Assembly (NCBI RefSeq): GCF_900116765.1
Contig: NZ_UETC01000002.1
Coordinates: 62,001-126,000, forward strand
Length of the DNA: 64,000 nucleotides
Source of the DNA: Jannaschia seohaensis
GTDB taxonomy: Bacteria > Pseudomonadota > Alphaproteobacteria > Rhodobacterales > Rhodobacteraceae
Direction: 5' to 3'
Position numbers and translations under genes: made by a program
Shown here: positions 44,612 through 53,196 of the stretch, piece by piece
How positions within the stretch are numbered: the first letter of the stretch is position 1
Layout of the letters: every line of letters begins with the position of its first letter
Notes under the pieces: model-generated
The model's input: the letters and a program-made list of their open reading frames with translations, nothing else
Told to the model about the DNA's origin: nothing
The model's database searches: none

Positions 44612-45592
44612 TCAGGTCGCGCCGAGGTGAATTTGTTTCCAGATGGCGGTCTCGTCGTAGAGCGTCCATTCCCGTCGGATGGACCAGCCATCCGGGCCAA
44701 ACGGGCCGAACTCCGCATGGGTGATCCCCATCACGTAGACCATCGCCCCGGTGGGCGCACCGAAACCGCCCCAGCCGGAATGGCGGCCCCAGAGCGACCA
44801 GCGGACCGCCGCGCGGGGCGGCATCATCGGGTCGTCGCGGCCGATCGCGTGATGGATGGTGAACGCCGCCTTCGGGAAGGCGGCGCGCAGCGGCATCCAG
44901 AACCGGTCGGCGCCATCCGGCGAATGCGCGGTCCGGCCGGACGGGTATTCGAGGTGGCACGCCCGATCATACCGCTCGGGGATGACGCGCATGTCGGCGG
45001 CCATGATCCGGGATAGGATCTCGGCCAGTCGCGCGCCCCAGGGATTGCCATTGCCGCTGCCGGTATAGGGGCCGGCGCGCTCGGTCTCGGGGGTGTAGGG
45101 CGGGACGCAGCGCGACGGCCCGCCCTCCTTCTCGATCAGGTCGACGGCGAAGGCCTCGGGGGTCATCCCCATCTGCCGGACGATCGCGCCCTGGTCGCGC
45201 ACCAGCCATTCATCGTCGATGACGGTGCCCGAGACATGGCAGTCGGCCAGGATGCGGTAGGCCAGCTTGGCCCCGCTCGCCGGCCCATAGACGCCATCGC
45301 CCAGATGCGTCGCCGTGCAATAGAGCCGATGGGAGGACAACTGCCCCCCTGCCCCGTCCTCGCACCAGATCACATCCTCGCCCAGCAAAGCGCGGTCGGG
45401 AAACTCCGCCAGCGTGGCCATGGTGGCCCCGATCACGTCCCCGTTGCCGACCACGACCGAGGCGGGCGAGCGCACGACGATGTCCGGGGCGTAAAAGTCA
45501 CGGAGGGTCGAGATGCCGCGATCCTCCCAGATCTCCTTGGTGATCCCGATGATGTAGTCGGGCAGGTCGTTCCACCGGCCATCCAAGGTCAC
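44612..45592 (-). CDS. SnoaL-like (NTF2-fold) protein 1
   Basis: A 326-residue protein with two NTF2/SnoaL-like halves. The N-half contains IWEDRGISTLRDFYAPDIVVRSPASVVVGNGDV. The C-half contains ERYDRACHLEYPSGRTAHSPDGADRFWMPLRAAFPKAAFTIHHAI. It begins at a GTG overlapping the lacI stop (GTGA), so it is coupled to the regulator. The activity is unknown; SnoaL folds serve as cyclases, isomerases or hydrolases. Confidence 0.72.
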   Translation of the reverse strand: MTLDGRWNDLPDYIIGITKEIWEDRGISTLRDFYAPDIVVRSPASVVVGNGDVIGATMATLAEFPDRALLGEDVIWCEDGAGGQLSSHRLYCTATHLGDGVYGPASGAKLAYRILADCHVSGTVIDDEWLVRDQGAIVRQMGMTPEAFAVDLIEKEGGPSRCVPPYTPETERAGPYTGSGNGNPWGARLAEILSRIMAADMRVIPERYDRACHLEYPSGRTAHSPDGADRFWMPLRAAFPKAAFTIHHAIGRDDPMMPPRAAVRWSLWGRHSGWGGFGAPTGAMVYVMGITHAEFGPFGPDGWSIRREWTLYDETAIWKQIHLGAT

Positions 45593-46623
45593 TCCGACTC
45601 CCCCCCGGATCCGCTCCGAGGCAGCCGGGCGGAGCCGCGCACCACCAGCGGGCCTTCGATCTCGATGCGGCTGGGGCGGCGAGAGGGCGTGTCGATGCGC
45701 GCCAACACCTCCTCCACGGTGGCGGCGATCATCCGGCGCACGGGCTGGCGCAGGGTGGTAAGGTCATAGGCGGGCCAGGCCGACATCGCGATGTCGTCGA
45801 AACCCACCACCGAGACATCGCCCGGCACCGAAAGCCCCAGATCGAAGCGCAGCACGTCCATCACGGCGAGCGCCATATAGTCGTTGCCGACGAAGATCGC
45901 GTCCGGCGGGTCGGGCCGGTCCATCATTGCCCGCGCCGCCTCGGCGGCCTCGGCGCGGCTGTAGCGCCCGTCGATCACCTCCAGCGGCGCAGCGCCCGCC
46001 GCGCGCAGCCCCGCCTCGAACCCCTCGCGCCGGTCCCGCCCCGTCGAGGAGCCCTGCCAGCCGGAGATATGCGCGATCCGCTCATGCCCGCCCGCCAACA
46101 GGAACTCCGCCACGCGGCGCCCGCCCGCCCGGTTGTCGGAAGTCACCGCCGACATGCCGGACTTGTCGATTCCGCGGTTGAACAGCACCACCGGCAGACC
46201 GGCCGACGCGCAGCGCGCGACCAGCGCGCCCGAGAGATCCACCGACGCGGCAATCAGCGCGTCCACCTGGTAATCCATCAGCTCCGACACGACCCCGTCC
46301 AGATCGGCCCCGGAATTCCCGACGGTAAAGATCAGCAGGTGATAGCCCTCGGCCTGGAGCGCATGGGACAGCTTTTCGACCGCATCGGCGAAGAACGGAT
46401 TGTCGAGATAAGCCACCACCAGCCCGACGATCCGCGACCGCCCGGTGATGAGCGACCGGGCCAGCACGTTGGGACGGTAGCCCAGTCGCTCGGCCGCTTC
46501 GCGGACGCGCTTCTCCATCGCCTCGCTGACCGAGGCCCCTTTGGTGAAGACGCGAGAGACGGCCGACTGGCTGACGCCAGCCGCCCGGGCCACGTCGAGC
46601 GAGGTGACCTTCTTGCCGCTCAT
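45589..46623 (-). CDS. LacI-family transcriptional regulator
   Basis: A 344-residue regulator. The N-terminal HTH is KVTSLDVARAAGVSQSAVSRVF and the hinge helix region is RLGYRPNVLARSLITGRSRIVGLV. A periplasmic-binding-like sensor domain follows. The start at 46623 overlaps the SDR stop (ATGA). Two matching 16-bp operators with central CG lie before the SDR and before the HpsN-like gene, so it probably controls itself and both blocks. The inducer is unknown. Confidence 0.92.
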   Translation of the reverse strand: MSGKKVTSLDVARAAGVSQSAVSRVFTKGASVSEAMEKRVREAAERLGYRPNVLARSLITGRSRIVGLVVAYLDNPFFADAVEKLSHALQAEGYHLLIFTVGNSGADLDGVVSELMDYQVDALIAASVDLSGALVARCASAGLPVVLFNRGIDKSGMSAVTSDNRAGGRRVAEFLLAGGHERIAHISGWQGSSTGRDRREGFEAGLRAAGAAPLEVIDGRYSRAEAAEAARAMMDRPDPPDAIFVGNDYMALAVMDVLRFDLGLSVPGDVSVVGFDDIAMSAWPAYDLTTLRQPVRRMIAATVEEVLARIDTPSRRPSRIEIEGPLVVRGSARLPRSGSGGESE

Positions 46624-47375
46624 CCTGCGGTCCATCCGCCATCGACCAGGATCGAGGTGCCGGTGATCATCGCGCTGGCATCCGAGGCGAGGAAGACCAC
46701 GGCGCCCATGATATCCTCCACCTCGCCCACGCGGGGCAGCTTGATCTTCTCGTCAATCCAGGCGCGACGCACCGGATCGTCGAAGGTCGCCTGGGTCAGA
46801 GGCGTCAGGATGAAGGTCGGGCAGATCGTGTTGACGCGGATATTCTTCGGCCCCCACTCGATCGCCATCGCCTTGGTCATGCCCTCGACGCCGTGCTTGG
46901 TCGCGCAATAGACGGCCCGGTCGATCCCGCCGACATGCCCCATCTGGCTGCTGATCTGGATGATCGAGCCCCCGCCCTCCATCCGCCGCGCCACGCGCTG
47001 CGCCATGAAATAGGCGGCGCGCAAGTTGAGGCTGACGACGGCGTCGAAATCTTCGGGCTCGGTCTCGATCGAGGGCCCGTGCCGCGCCATTCCGGCGGAG
47101 TTGCACAGAATGTCGAAGGGCGCGCGCGCCTCCAGCGCGGCGTCCAGCGCGTCCAGGTCGGAGACGTCCAGCGCCAGCCCGTCGGCAGCATATCCGGCCT
47201 CGCGCAAAGCGGCCACGGCCGTCTCCACCCCGGCTTCGCTGCGCGCGGCGACGGTCACTTCGGCCCCCGCCTCGGCGAGCGCCGCGGCACAGCCCAGACC
47301 GATGCCGCGCGTGCCGCCGGGGACGAAAGCCCGGCGTCCCTCGAGCCGGAAAGAAGGCGTGCGGGGAAGGGTCAT
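46620..47375 (-). CDS. short-chain dehydrogenase/reductase (SDR)
   Basis: A 251-residue classical SDR. The cofactor motif is FVPGGTRGIGLGCA, followed by NSAG (NNAG variant), catalytic Ser in QISSQMGH, the YxxxK in VYCATKHG, and an SDR C-terminus ending ITGTSILVDGGWTAG. It is likely an NAD(P)-dependent polyol or sugar-acid dehydrogenase. It heads a four-gene block and its start is 24 bp from a LacI-type operator. The substrate is unknown. Confidence 0.9.
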   Translation of the reverse strand: MTLPRTPSFRLEGRRAFVPGGTRGIGLGCAAALAEAGAEVTVAARSEAGVETAVAALREAGYAADGLALDVSDLDALDAALEARAPFDILCNSAGMARHGPSIETEPEDFDAVVSLNLRAAYFMAQRVARRMEGGGSIIQISSQMGHVGGIDRAVYCATKHGVEGMTKAMAIEWGPKNIRVNTICPTFILTPLTQATFDDPVRRAWIDEKIKLPRVGEVEDIMGAVVFLASDASAMITGTSILVDGGWTAG

Positions 47376-47398
47376 GGCGGGTCTCCGAACGAGGTGAT

Positions 47399-47414
47399 GT
47401 GCAAGCGTATGCAA
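47399..47414. promoter_or_regulatory. LacI-type operator before SDR
   Basis: GTGCAAGCGTATGCAA, an imperfect palindrome with the central CG typical of LacI-family operators. It differs from the 50508 site at two of sixteen positions. It lies 24 bp before the SDR start. Confidence 0.75.
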
Positions 47415-47508
47415 TCACCGCCGGACTACGGGTTCAAGAGGTTTCAAAGAACTGGAGCATGGTTTGGCGCGTTGCGTTTCGTGTTTCGGCCCCAACCGCG
47501 GAACGGAT

Positions 47509-48081
47509 ATGACCAAACCGACCGAGATCATCGAGACCCTGGAGGAGAGCGCGACGGCCACCGAAGAGGTCAGCGCGGACCGGGTCGCCGGCCAACTCGG
47601 GCGCCGGTCGATCGGCGCGCTGCTCGCCATCCCGGCCGCATTTGAGCTGACACCGATCGGAGGCCTTCCCGGCGTGCCGACGCTTCTGGCCTCGATCGTG
47701 GCGGTCGTCGCGATGCAGATCCTGATCGGGCGTCGGAACCTTTGGCTGCCGGATATTCTGGCCCGGAGATCGGTCGGGGCCAGCCGCCTGGCGCAAGCCA
47801 CCGACCGGCTGCGTCCTGCCGCCGAATGGGCCGACCGGCATCTTGGCGGCCATCTCCCATGTCTCGTGGCGCCACCCGCGCCGCGCTTCGCGGCGGCGGC
47901 GATCCTGGCGCTCTGCGCCACGGTGCCGGGGCTGGAGCTTGTGCCCTTCGCCTCCTCGATCCCGATGGGAACGATCGTGCTGTTTGGTCTGGCCCTCCTC
48001 GCCCGCGACGGGCGCGTCATGGCGCTGGCCTGGGCCTGCACGGCGGCCGCCTTCGGCACGATCTGGTGGCTCTGGCCCTGA
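47509..48081 (+). CDS. ExoD family membrane protein
   Basis: A 190-residue ExoD-like exopolysaccharide-related protein. The N-terminal RVAGQLGRRSIGALLAIPAAFELTPIGGLPGVPTLLA and late hydrophobic helices match the family, whose biochemical role is unknown. It is on the plus strand inside the minus-strand LacI cluster, ending 3 bp before the SnoaL-2 stop, so it splits the cluster into two blocks. Confidence 0.85.
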   Translation: MTKPTEIIETLEESATATEEVSADRVAGQLGRRSIGALLAIPAAFELTPIGGLPGVPTLLASIVAVVAMQILIGRRNLWLPDILARRSVGASRLAQATDRLRPAAEWADRHLGGHLPCLVAPPAPRFAAAAILALCATVPGLELVPFASSIPMGTIVLFGLALLARDGRVMALAWACTAAAFGTIWWLWP

Positions 48082-48084
48082 CGG

Positions 48085-49026
48085 TCAGAGCAGCTGCCGC
48101 ATCCGCGCCAGCACATCCACGCCGAGCTGCGCCCAGATATCCAAGAGGTCCACCGTGACCCAGTTCTCCCGGATCAGCGCACCCTCGACCCGCCAGAAAT
48201 CCAGCGACCGCATGGTGAGCGTCTGGCCGGCGGGCGCGATCCCCAGCCACCCATCCCCGGTCAATGTCATGCGCATCCCGGGCCACGCCGTGAAGGCGAC
48301 GTAGTTGCCCTGAGCGAACAGGTGCCCCTGTTCCATCAAAGCGGCCCGGTCCGGCATCGCCGACAGGAAGGGGATCTGGTGATGATCGCGAAAGCCCCGG
48401 ATCCCCCGCAGGTTCCCGATCCCGCCCGGCCCGTACCAGGAGCAGCGCGGATGCCAGAAGTCCGGGAGACGCATCGCCTCTTCGCCCTGCGGCGAGAGGT
48501 GCAGATGCGCCAGCATGTCCTCGACCACCGCGAGCGCGGCCGCCCCGTCCCCTTCGATGCGCAGGCCGTCCTGCGTCGGGGGCGCGGGGACCCTCCCGCG
48601 GGCGCCCAAAGGAGGACCCATCGGCCAGAGACCGGCCTGCGCCATCAGATCCGGCAAGTCCCAGATCGCCTGCACCTCCACCGCCCGGCCGTCCTCGATC
48701 CGAAAGAACTCGTGGTAGCGCAGCGCGGCCAGGCGGCCCGTCGGCCGGATACCCAGGAACGGCGCGGCGAACCGCCCCTGATAATGGCCCGCTTGCCCGA
48801 TCCAATCCTGCCCGTGCCCGCAGATCCCCCGAACCGAAATATCGACCCGCCGCTCCACATCCGGCATCGCCGCCCAAAGCGGCGCGAGCGCCGCCTCGAC
48901 AAGGCCGGCCCCACCGATGACATCCCCGAACGGATGAGACAGATGCACCACCGCATCGGGCGCGACCGCCGCCTCCACCGCCCCACGCATCTCACGCGCG
49001 GAGCAATCGCCAAGCGCCTCCAGCAT
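48085..49026 (-). CDS. SnoaL-like (NTF2-fold) protein 2
   Basis: A 313-residue protein with two SnoaL/NTF2-like halves (DAVVHLSHPFGDVIGGAGLVEA..., and FWHPRCSWYGPGGIGNLRGIRGFRDHHQIPFL...). It resembles polyketide-cyclase SnoaL proteins. It lies downstream of the HpsN-like gene, separated by intergenic repeat copy 4. Its function is unknown. Two such double-SnoaL proteins in one regulon suggest a linked reaction. Confidence 0.75.
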   Translation of the reverse strand: MLEALGDCSAREMRGAVEAAVAPDAVVHLSHPFGDVIGGAGLVEAALAPLWAAMPDVERRVDISVRGICGHGQDWIGQAGHYQGRFAAPFLGIRPTGRLAALRYHEFFRIEDGRAVEVQAIWDLPDLMAQAGLWPMGPPLGARGRVPAPPTQDGLRIEGDGAAALAVVEDMLAHLHLSPQGEEAMRLPDFWHPRCSWYGPGGIGNLRGIRGFRDHHQIPFLSAMPDRAALMEQGHLFAQGNYVAFTAWPGMRMTLTGDGWLGIAPAGQTLTMRSLDFWRVEGALIRENWVTVDLLDIWAQLGVDVLARMRQLL

Positions 49027-49030
49027 GGAT

Positions 49031-49081
49031 CCTCATCTTGCCAAAAATACCTCAGAGAGCGCGAGAGACAGCGTCTCTCGC
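49031..49081 (+). repeat. intergenic repeat family, copy 4 (divergent)
   Basis: The head TCATCTTGCCAAAAATAC (49033-49050) precedes hairpin GCGAGAGAC-AGC-GTCTCTCGC (49061-49081). A second hairpin GCCGGGGC-TCGAT-GCCCCGGC lies at 49089-49109. It sits between the HpsN-like gene and SnoaL-2. Confidence 0.7.
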
Positions 49082-49120
49082 AGGCCGTGCCGGGGCTCGA
49101 TGCCCCGGCGCGGCCTCCCG

Positions 49121-50446
49121 CTACTCGGCCGCCTCGCGATAGGGCGCGCCCGCGCCATAGGGCACGTTCACACCGCCATAGCGCCGGACCCGCACGTTGC
49201 ACTGCTCGGCATGGCCCACGAAGCCCTCCAACATGCAAAGCCGCGAGCCGTACTCCCCGATCAGCGTGGCCGCTTCGTCTGTGGTGATCTTCTGATAACT
49301 ATGGGTCTTGATGAACTTGCCGACCCAGAGCCCGCCCGTATACCGCCCGGCCTTCTTGGTCGGCAGCGTGTGGTTGGTGCCGATCACCTTGTCGCCATTG
49401 GACACGTTCGTGCGCGGCCCGAGAAACAGCGCCCCGTAGGAGTGCATGTTCTCCAGATACCAATCGTCCCGGTCGGTCATGACCTGCACATGTTCGGACG
49501 CGATGTCATTGGCCAGGGCCAACATCTCGTCATGGTCCTCACAGAGGATCACCTCGCCATATTCCTCCCAGCTCACCCGCGCCGTCTCGGCGGTCGGCAG
49601 GATGCCCAGGAGGCGGTCGATCTCGGCCTGGGTCGCCTCGGCCAGCTTGCGCGACGTGGTCAGCATCACGGCCGGCGAGTTATAGCCATGCTCCGCCTGC
49701 CCCAGCAGGTCGGTCGCGCAGATCTCGGCGTCGACGGTGTGGTCGGCGATCACCATGGTCTCGGTCGGGCCCGCGAAGAGGTCGATACCGACCCGGCCGA
49801 AGAGCTGCCGCTTGGCCTCCGCGACATAGGCGTTGCCGGGGCCGACCAGCATATGGACCGGCTCGATCGTCTCGGTGCCGATCGCCATGGCGCCCACGGC
49901 CTGGATGCCGCCCAGAACGTGGATCTCATGGGCGCCGCCCAGATGCATGGCGGCAATGACGGCGGGGTTGGGCTTGCCTTTGAAGGGCGGGGTGCAGGCG
50001 ACGATGCGCGGCACGCCCGCGACGCTGGCCGTGGCGACGGACATATGCGCCGAGGCGACCATCGGAAACTTGCCCCCTGGCACGTAGCATCCCACAGACT
50101 GCACCGGGATGTTGCGATGGCCCAGGATGACGCCGGGCATGGTCTCGACCTCGACATCCTTCATCGAGTCGCGCTGGATGCGCGCGAAATTGCGGACCTG
50201 CTCCTGGGCGAATTTGATATCGGCCAACTCCCGGTCCGACAGCTCGCCGATCAGCGCGTCGATCTCGGCCTGGCTCAGGCGGAAGCTCTCGGGCTCGTAA
50301 TTGTCGAACTTGGCCGCCATCTCGCGGACGGCCACGTCACCGCGCGCCTCGATGTCCTTGAGCGCGGCCTCGACCGACGCACGCACTTTCGCGTCGTCCT
50401 CGGCGCGGTCGGCTTCGGATTTGGCGGTCTTGAGATGCTCGGCCAT
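49121..50446 (-). CDS. hpsN: HpsN/HisD-like NAD dehydrogenase (sulfopropanediol 3-dehydrogenase type)
   Basis: A 441-residue histidinol-dehydrogenase-fold protein. It resembles HpsN (DHPS 3-dehydrogenase) more than true His[57 protein letters not shown] and [30 protein letters not shown]. The metal and catalytic His/Glu positions are retained. The ATG at 50446 has GGGAGG upstream. A LacI operator lies 62 bp before it. No hpsKLM transport or sulfolactate genes are near, so the substrate may not be DHPS. Confidence 0.75.
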   Translation of the reverse strand: MAEHLKTAKSEADRAEDDAKVRASVEAALKDIEARGDVAVREMAAKFDNYEPESFRLSQAEIDALIGELSDRELADIKFAQEQVRNFARIQRDSMKDVEVETMPGVILGHRNIPVQSVGCYVPGGKFPMVASAHMSVATASVAGVPRIVACTPPFKGKPNPAVIAAMHLGGAHEIHVLGGIQAVGAMAIGTETIEPVHMLVGPGNAYVAEAKRQLFGRVGIDLFAGPTETMVIADHTVDAEICATDLLGQAEHGYNSPAVMLTTSRKLAEATQAEIDRLLGILPTAETARVSWEEYGEVILCEDHDEMLALANDIASEHVQVMTDRDDWYLENMHSYGALFLGPRTNVSNGDKVIGTNHTLPTKKAGRYTGGLWVGKFIKTHSYQKITTDEAATLIGEYGSRLCMLEGFVGHAEQCNVRVRRYGGVNVPYGAGAPYREAAE

Positions 50447-50507
50447 GCACTGTCCTCCCATTGCTGCGGCAAGGATAGGCGAGCCGTGCCGGACGCTCAA
50501 ACAGTTT

Positions 50508-50523
50508 TTGCAATCGTATGCAA
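50508..50523. promoter_or_regulatory. LacI-type operator before HpsN-like gene
   Basis: TTGCAATCGTATGCAA has a central CG and the same TGCAANCGTATGCAA core as the 47399 site. It lies 62 bp upstream of the HpsN-like start codon. Confidence 0.75.
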
Positions 50524-50555
50524 GTCGCCTACCCGCAGCCGCTCGCCGCCCAGCG

Positions 50556-51545
50556 TCAGAGCCCCTGCAACCAGGCCGTCAGCGTGGCGATGGCGTCCGG
50601 GGTGCGGCCCGGAGAGACGATCTCGCCCGCGATCACGTGTTCGGAGGGATCGTCGCCGGGCGACGGCGGCACCCGTTCCACCGTGACCGCTCCGCCCCAG
50701 GCGGCGGCGACGGCTTCGGTGGCTGCGGGCATGACGACCTGATCTCGGGGCGAGAAATAAAAGAGCGCCGGCATCCGGGCCGCGCCCCAATCGAGATCCT
50801 CCGCGTGATCCACCAGAGCCTGCATCGGCAGCGCCGCGACGGTGGGATAGCGCGTGGTCCAATGCTCCGCCTGCGCCGCGTTGATCGGCTCGAAGCCCCG
50901 CTGCTCCCCGGCAAGAACCGGCACCCAATAGCGCGCCGCGGGCCAGGAGAGTAGCTGCGCCGCCGGACCGGCCACCCGAAAGTTCGGCGAGACCAGCGCG
51001 ACACCGGCCAGCCCCTCCCGCTCCGCAGCAAGCGCCCGATCCGCCGCCAGGATCGCGGCCAGGAGCCCTCCGGTCGAGGTTCCCACCACAACGACCCGGT
51101 CGCCCAGACGCCGGCCGATCGCCATCGCCTCGGCCACGTCCTCCAACCAGTCGCCCGCGCGCGGCTCCGCCATCGCCGCCCCGTCCCGCCCGTGGCCCGC
51201 GAGGCGCTGATAGAACAGGTTCGCGCCCAGCGCCGCGGCGGCGCGGTCGGCGACGGGGCGGATTTCCCAGAGGTTGGCCGAGAAGCCGTGCAGGTAGACG
51301 ATGGCCAGATCGGTGCGTTGCCCGGGCGCGCCGGCCCAGATGATGCGCTTGGCGGAGCCGGGCCGCAGGTTGGGCACCTGGCTTTCGGTATCGGCCAGCC
51401 ACCCGTCCAGATCCTCCGGCAGAGCCCCCGGATCGAAGGCGATCTCGGTATCGACCTCCTCATAGGGACCCACGACCCAGAGGGCAGCGACCGCGATGGC
51501 GAGTCCGATGAAGAGAAACAGAATTCCGCGCAGAACCGTGACCAT
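50556..51545 (-). CDS. membrane-anchored alpha/beta hydrolase
   Basis: A 329-residue serine hydrolase with an N-terminal membrane helix ([22 protein letters not shown]). The oxyanion segment is [13 protein letters not shown], the nucleophile elbow [11 protein letters not shown] (about residue 165), the acid SPRDQVV and the likely histidine SEHVIAG. It is probably exported and anchored, acting as a carboxylesterase. The gene is monocistronic, next to a second hydrolase. Confidence 0.85.
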   Translation of the reverse strand: MVTVLRGILFLFIGLAIAVAALWVVGPYEEVDTEIAFDPGALPEDLDGWLADTESQVPNLRPGSAKRIIWAGAPGQRTDLAIVYLHGFSANLWEIRPVADRAAAALGANLFYQRLAGHGRDGAAMAEPRAGDWLEDVAEAMAIGRRLGDRVVVVGTSTGGLLAAILAADRALAAEREGLAGVALVSPNFRVAGPAAQLLSWPAARYWVPVLAGEQRGFEPINAAQAEHWTTRYPTVAALPMQALVDHAEDLDWGAARMPALFYFSPRDQVVMPAATEAVAAAWGGAVTVERVPPSPGDDPSEHVIAGEIVSPGRTPDAIATLTAWLQGL

Positions 51546-51589
51546 GGCACCCTCTCTTTCCCCCAGGGCACAGGAGGGCGGCGCTCAGG

Positions 51590-52333
51590 TCAAGGCGCGA
51601 TGCGGTCCAGCACCTCTTCGACGCTGCGTTCGATCAGCGCGATCTGGTCCGGCTCCGAGAAGCGGTGATCCGCGCCCTTGACCAGTGTCAGCCGGATGTC
51701 GGGCCCCTCGGCATGGGCCAGCAGGCGATGGGCCCAGGCCTCGGGCACGTCGGCATCGGCGGTTCCTTGCAGGAACCGTGTCGGCACCGGCAGCGGCAGG
51801 GGGCTGCGGAGCACCAGCCGCTCCCGCCCCTCCTCGATCAGGTGCTTGGTGATGACATAGGGCTCGCCATAGTCCGACGGCACCGCTACGCGCCCGGCTT
51901 CGAACAGGGCGACGCGCTGCGCCTCGTCGAATGAGGCCCAATAGCCGTCCTCGGTGAAATCCGGAGCCGCCGCGATGGTCACGAGGCCCGCGACGCGCGA
52001 CGGATGCTCCCGCGCGATCAGCAGCGCGATCCAGCCGCCCATGGACGAGCCGACCAGCACGCAGGGCTGCGTGATCTCATGGGCGATCACCGCCAGCGCG
52101 TCCGCATACCAGGCGCCGATGCTCCCCGCCTCGAAGGTGCCCCCGGATTGGCCGTGGCCCGAATAGTCCAGCCGGAGGAAGGCCTGGCCCCGTGCCCGCG
52201 CCCAGGCTTCGAGGGCCAGCGCCTTGGTGCCCTGCATGTCCGATTTGAAGCCGCCGAGAAATACGACAGCGGGGGCCTCGCCCGGGGTGAATTCATAGGC
52301 GAGCGGGGTTCCGTCTCGGTCGATCATGGGCAT
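51590..52333 (-). CDS. cytoplasmic alpha/beta hydrolase
   Basis: A 247-residue alpha/beta hydrolase resembling the ABHD10-like group: FLGGFKSDMQGTKALALEAWA, LRLDYSGHGQSGG, nucleophile in LVGSSMGGWIALL, acid in GTADADVP, histidine in GADHRFSE. It has no signal peptide. The ATG at 52333 follows a GGAGG. It is divergent from the ArsR gene, whose two operators lie in the shared gap and may control both. Confidence 0.88.
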   Translation of the reverse strand: MPMIDRDGTPLAYEFTPGEAPAVVFLGGFKSDMQGTKALALEAWARARGQAFLRLDYSGHGQSGGTFEAGSIGAWYADALAVIAHEITQPCVLVGSSMGGWIALLIAREHPSRVAGLVTIAAAPDFTEDGYWASFDEAQRVALFEAGRVAVPSDYGEPYVITKHLIEEGRERLVLRSPLPLPVPTRFLQGTADADVPEAWAHRLLAHAEGPDIRLTLVKGADHRFSEPDQIALIERSVEEVLDRIAP

Positions 52334-52383
52334 GGCGGGTCCTCCTGGCCCGCAGATAGACCGCGAGGGCCGCACATGCAAAC

Positions 52384-52403
52384 AGGTGACCTAGTAGTCA
52401 CAT
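52384..52403. promoter_or_regulatory. ArsR operator A
   Basis: AGGTGAC-N6-GTCACAT, 20 bp. It is near-identical to operator B; centres are 28 bp apart. It lies between the divergent hydrolase and the arsR -35. Confidence 0.7.
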
Positions 52404-52405
52404 GT

Positions 52406-52435
52406 ATTGACAGGTGACCAATGAGTCACCTACAA
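52406..52435 (+). promoter_or_regulatory. promoter of the ArsR-SRPBCC operon
   Basis: TTGACA (52406-52411) and CTACAA (52430-52435) have 18-bp spacing. Transcription would begin at about the ATG at 52444, giving a leaderless mRNA; this agrees with the absence of a Shine-Dalgarno there. Confidence 0.55.
52412..52431. promoter_or_regulatory. ArsR operator B
   Basis: A perfect palindrome AGGTGAC-N6-GTCACCT. It fills the spacer between the proposed -35 and -10, an ideal repression site. Confidence 0.75.
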
Positions 52436-52443
52436 GACCGATA

Positions 52444-53109
52444 ATGGACACGATCTTCAAAGCCCTCGCCGACCCCTCCCGCCGCGATCTACTCGACGCG
52501 CTGCGGCAGGCCGACGGCCAGACCCTTTCGGAGTTGGAGGCCACCTTGCCCATCAGCCGCTTCGGCGTGGCCAAGCACCTGAAGATATTGGAGGAAGCAG
52601 GGCTGATAACGCGCCTCAAGCGCGGCCGCTACACCCATCACTACCTCAATGCCGTCCCCCTGGCCGAAGCGCTCAACCGCTGGGTTGAGCCGTTCGAGGT
52701 CGCGCCCGCGGCGTCCGGACTCCTCGCTCTCAAGGCCCGGCTGGAAGCGGAGGAAGAAGCGCCCGACGTGACCCATCACAGCTTCATCCGCTGCTCCCGG
52801 GACGCGCTTTGGCGGGCCCTGCGGATCGGCGCGCGCCGCCCACTGCGCCCCGGCCCGGACAGCGCCGTCATCGCTGCCGAGACGGGCACGCGGCTCGTCA
52901 CCCGCCTGCCCCCCCTGGGCGCCCTGCCCGAGACCCGCGTGATCTATGACATCGCGTCCGAAGACGGGCATCAGCATCTGACCGTCGGCCATTATGGCCT
53001 GCCGCAACCTCTGCGCGCCCAGGTCGCCGAGAACTGGGCGCGCTGGTCCGCCGCGCTCAAGACCTTTTTGGAGACCGGCGAGGCCGTGGCTTTCCCCCGC
53101 CCCGGCTGA
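52444..53109 (+). CDS. ArsR-family regulator fused to an SRPBCC-like domain
   Basis: 221 residues. The N-terminal winged helix is DTIFKALADPSRRDLLDALRQADGQTLSELEATLPISRFGVAKHLKILEEAGLI. The C-terminal half (from about residue 105) looks like a shortened START/SRPBCC domain. A GTG at 52414 is in frame but lies inside operator B, so the ATG at 52444 is preferred. The next gene is a full SRPBCC protein, a frequent ArsR-AHSA1 arrangement. Confidence 0.85.
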   Translation: MDTIFKALADPSRRDLLDALRQADGQTLSELEATLPISRFGVAKHLKILEEAGLITRLKRGRYTHHYLNAVPLAEALNRWVEPFEVAPAASGLLALKARLEAEEEAPDVTHHSFIRCSRDALWRALRIGARRPLRPGPDSAVIAAETGTRLVTRLPPLGALPETRVIYDIASEDGHQHLTVGHYGLPQPLRAQVAENWARWSAALKTFLETGEAVAFPRPG

Positions 53110-53196
53110 GGCATCCCGCCAAATCGAAACATGCAAGCCGTCCGCTCTCACGGGACGGCCACCGGATACCTGCGCCCAATCCATTGCAGACCCGAG

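Noticed and set aside
52414-52443. GTG start for the ArsR protein 30 nt upstream
   Set aside because: It lies inside operator B and between the likely -35 and -10 elements; ArsR homologues start at the later ATG.
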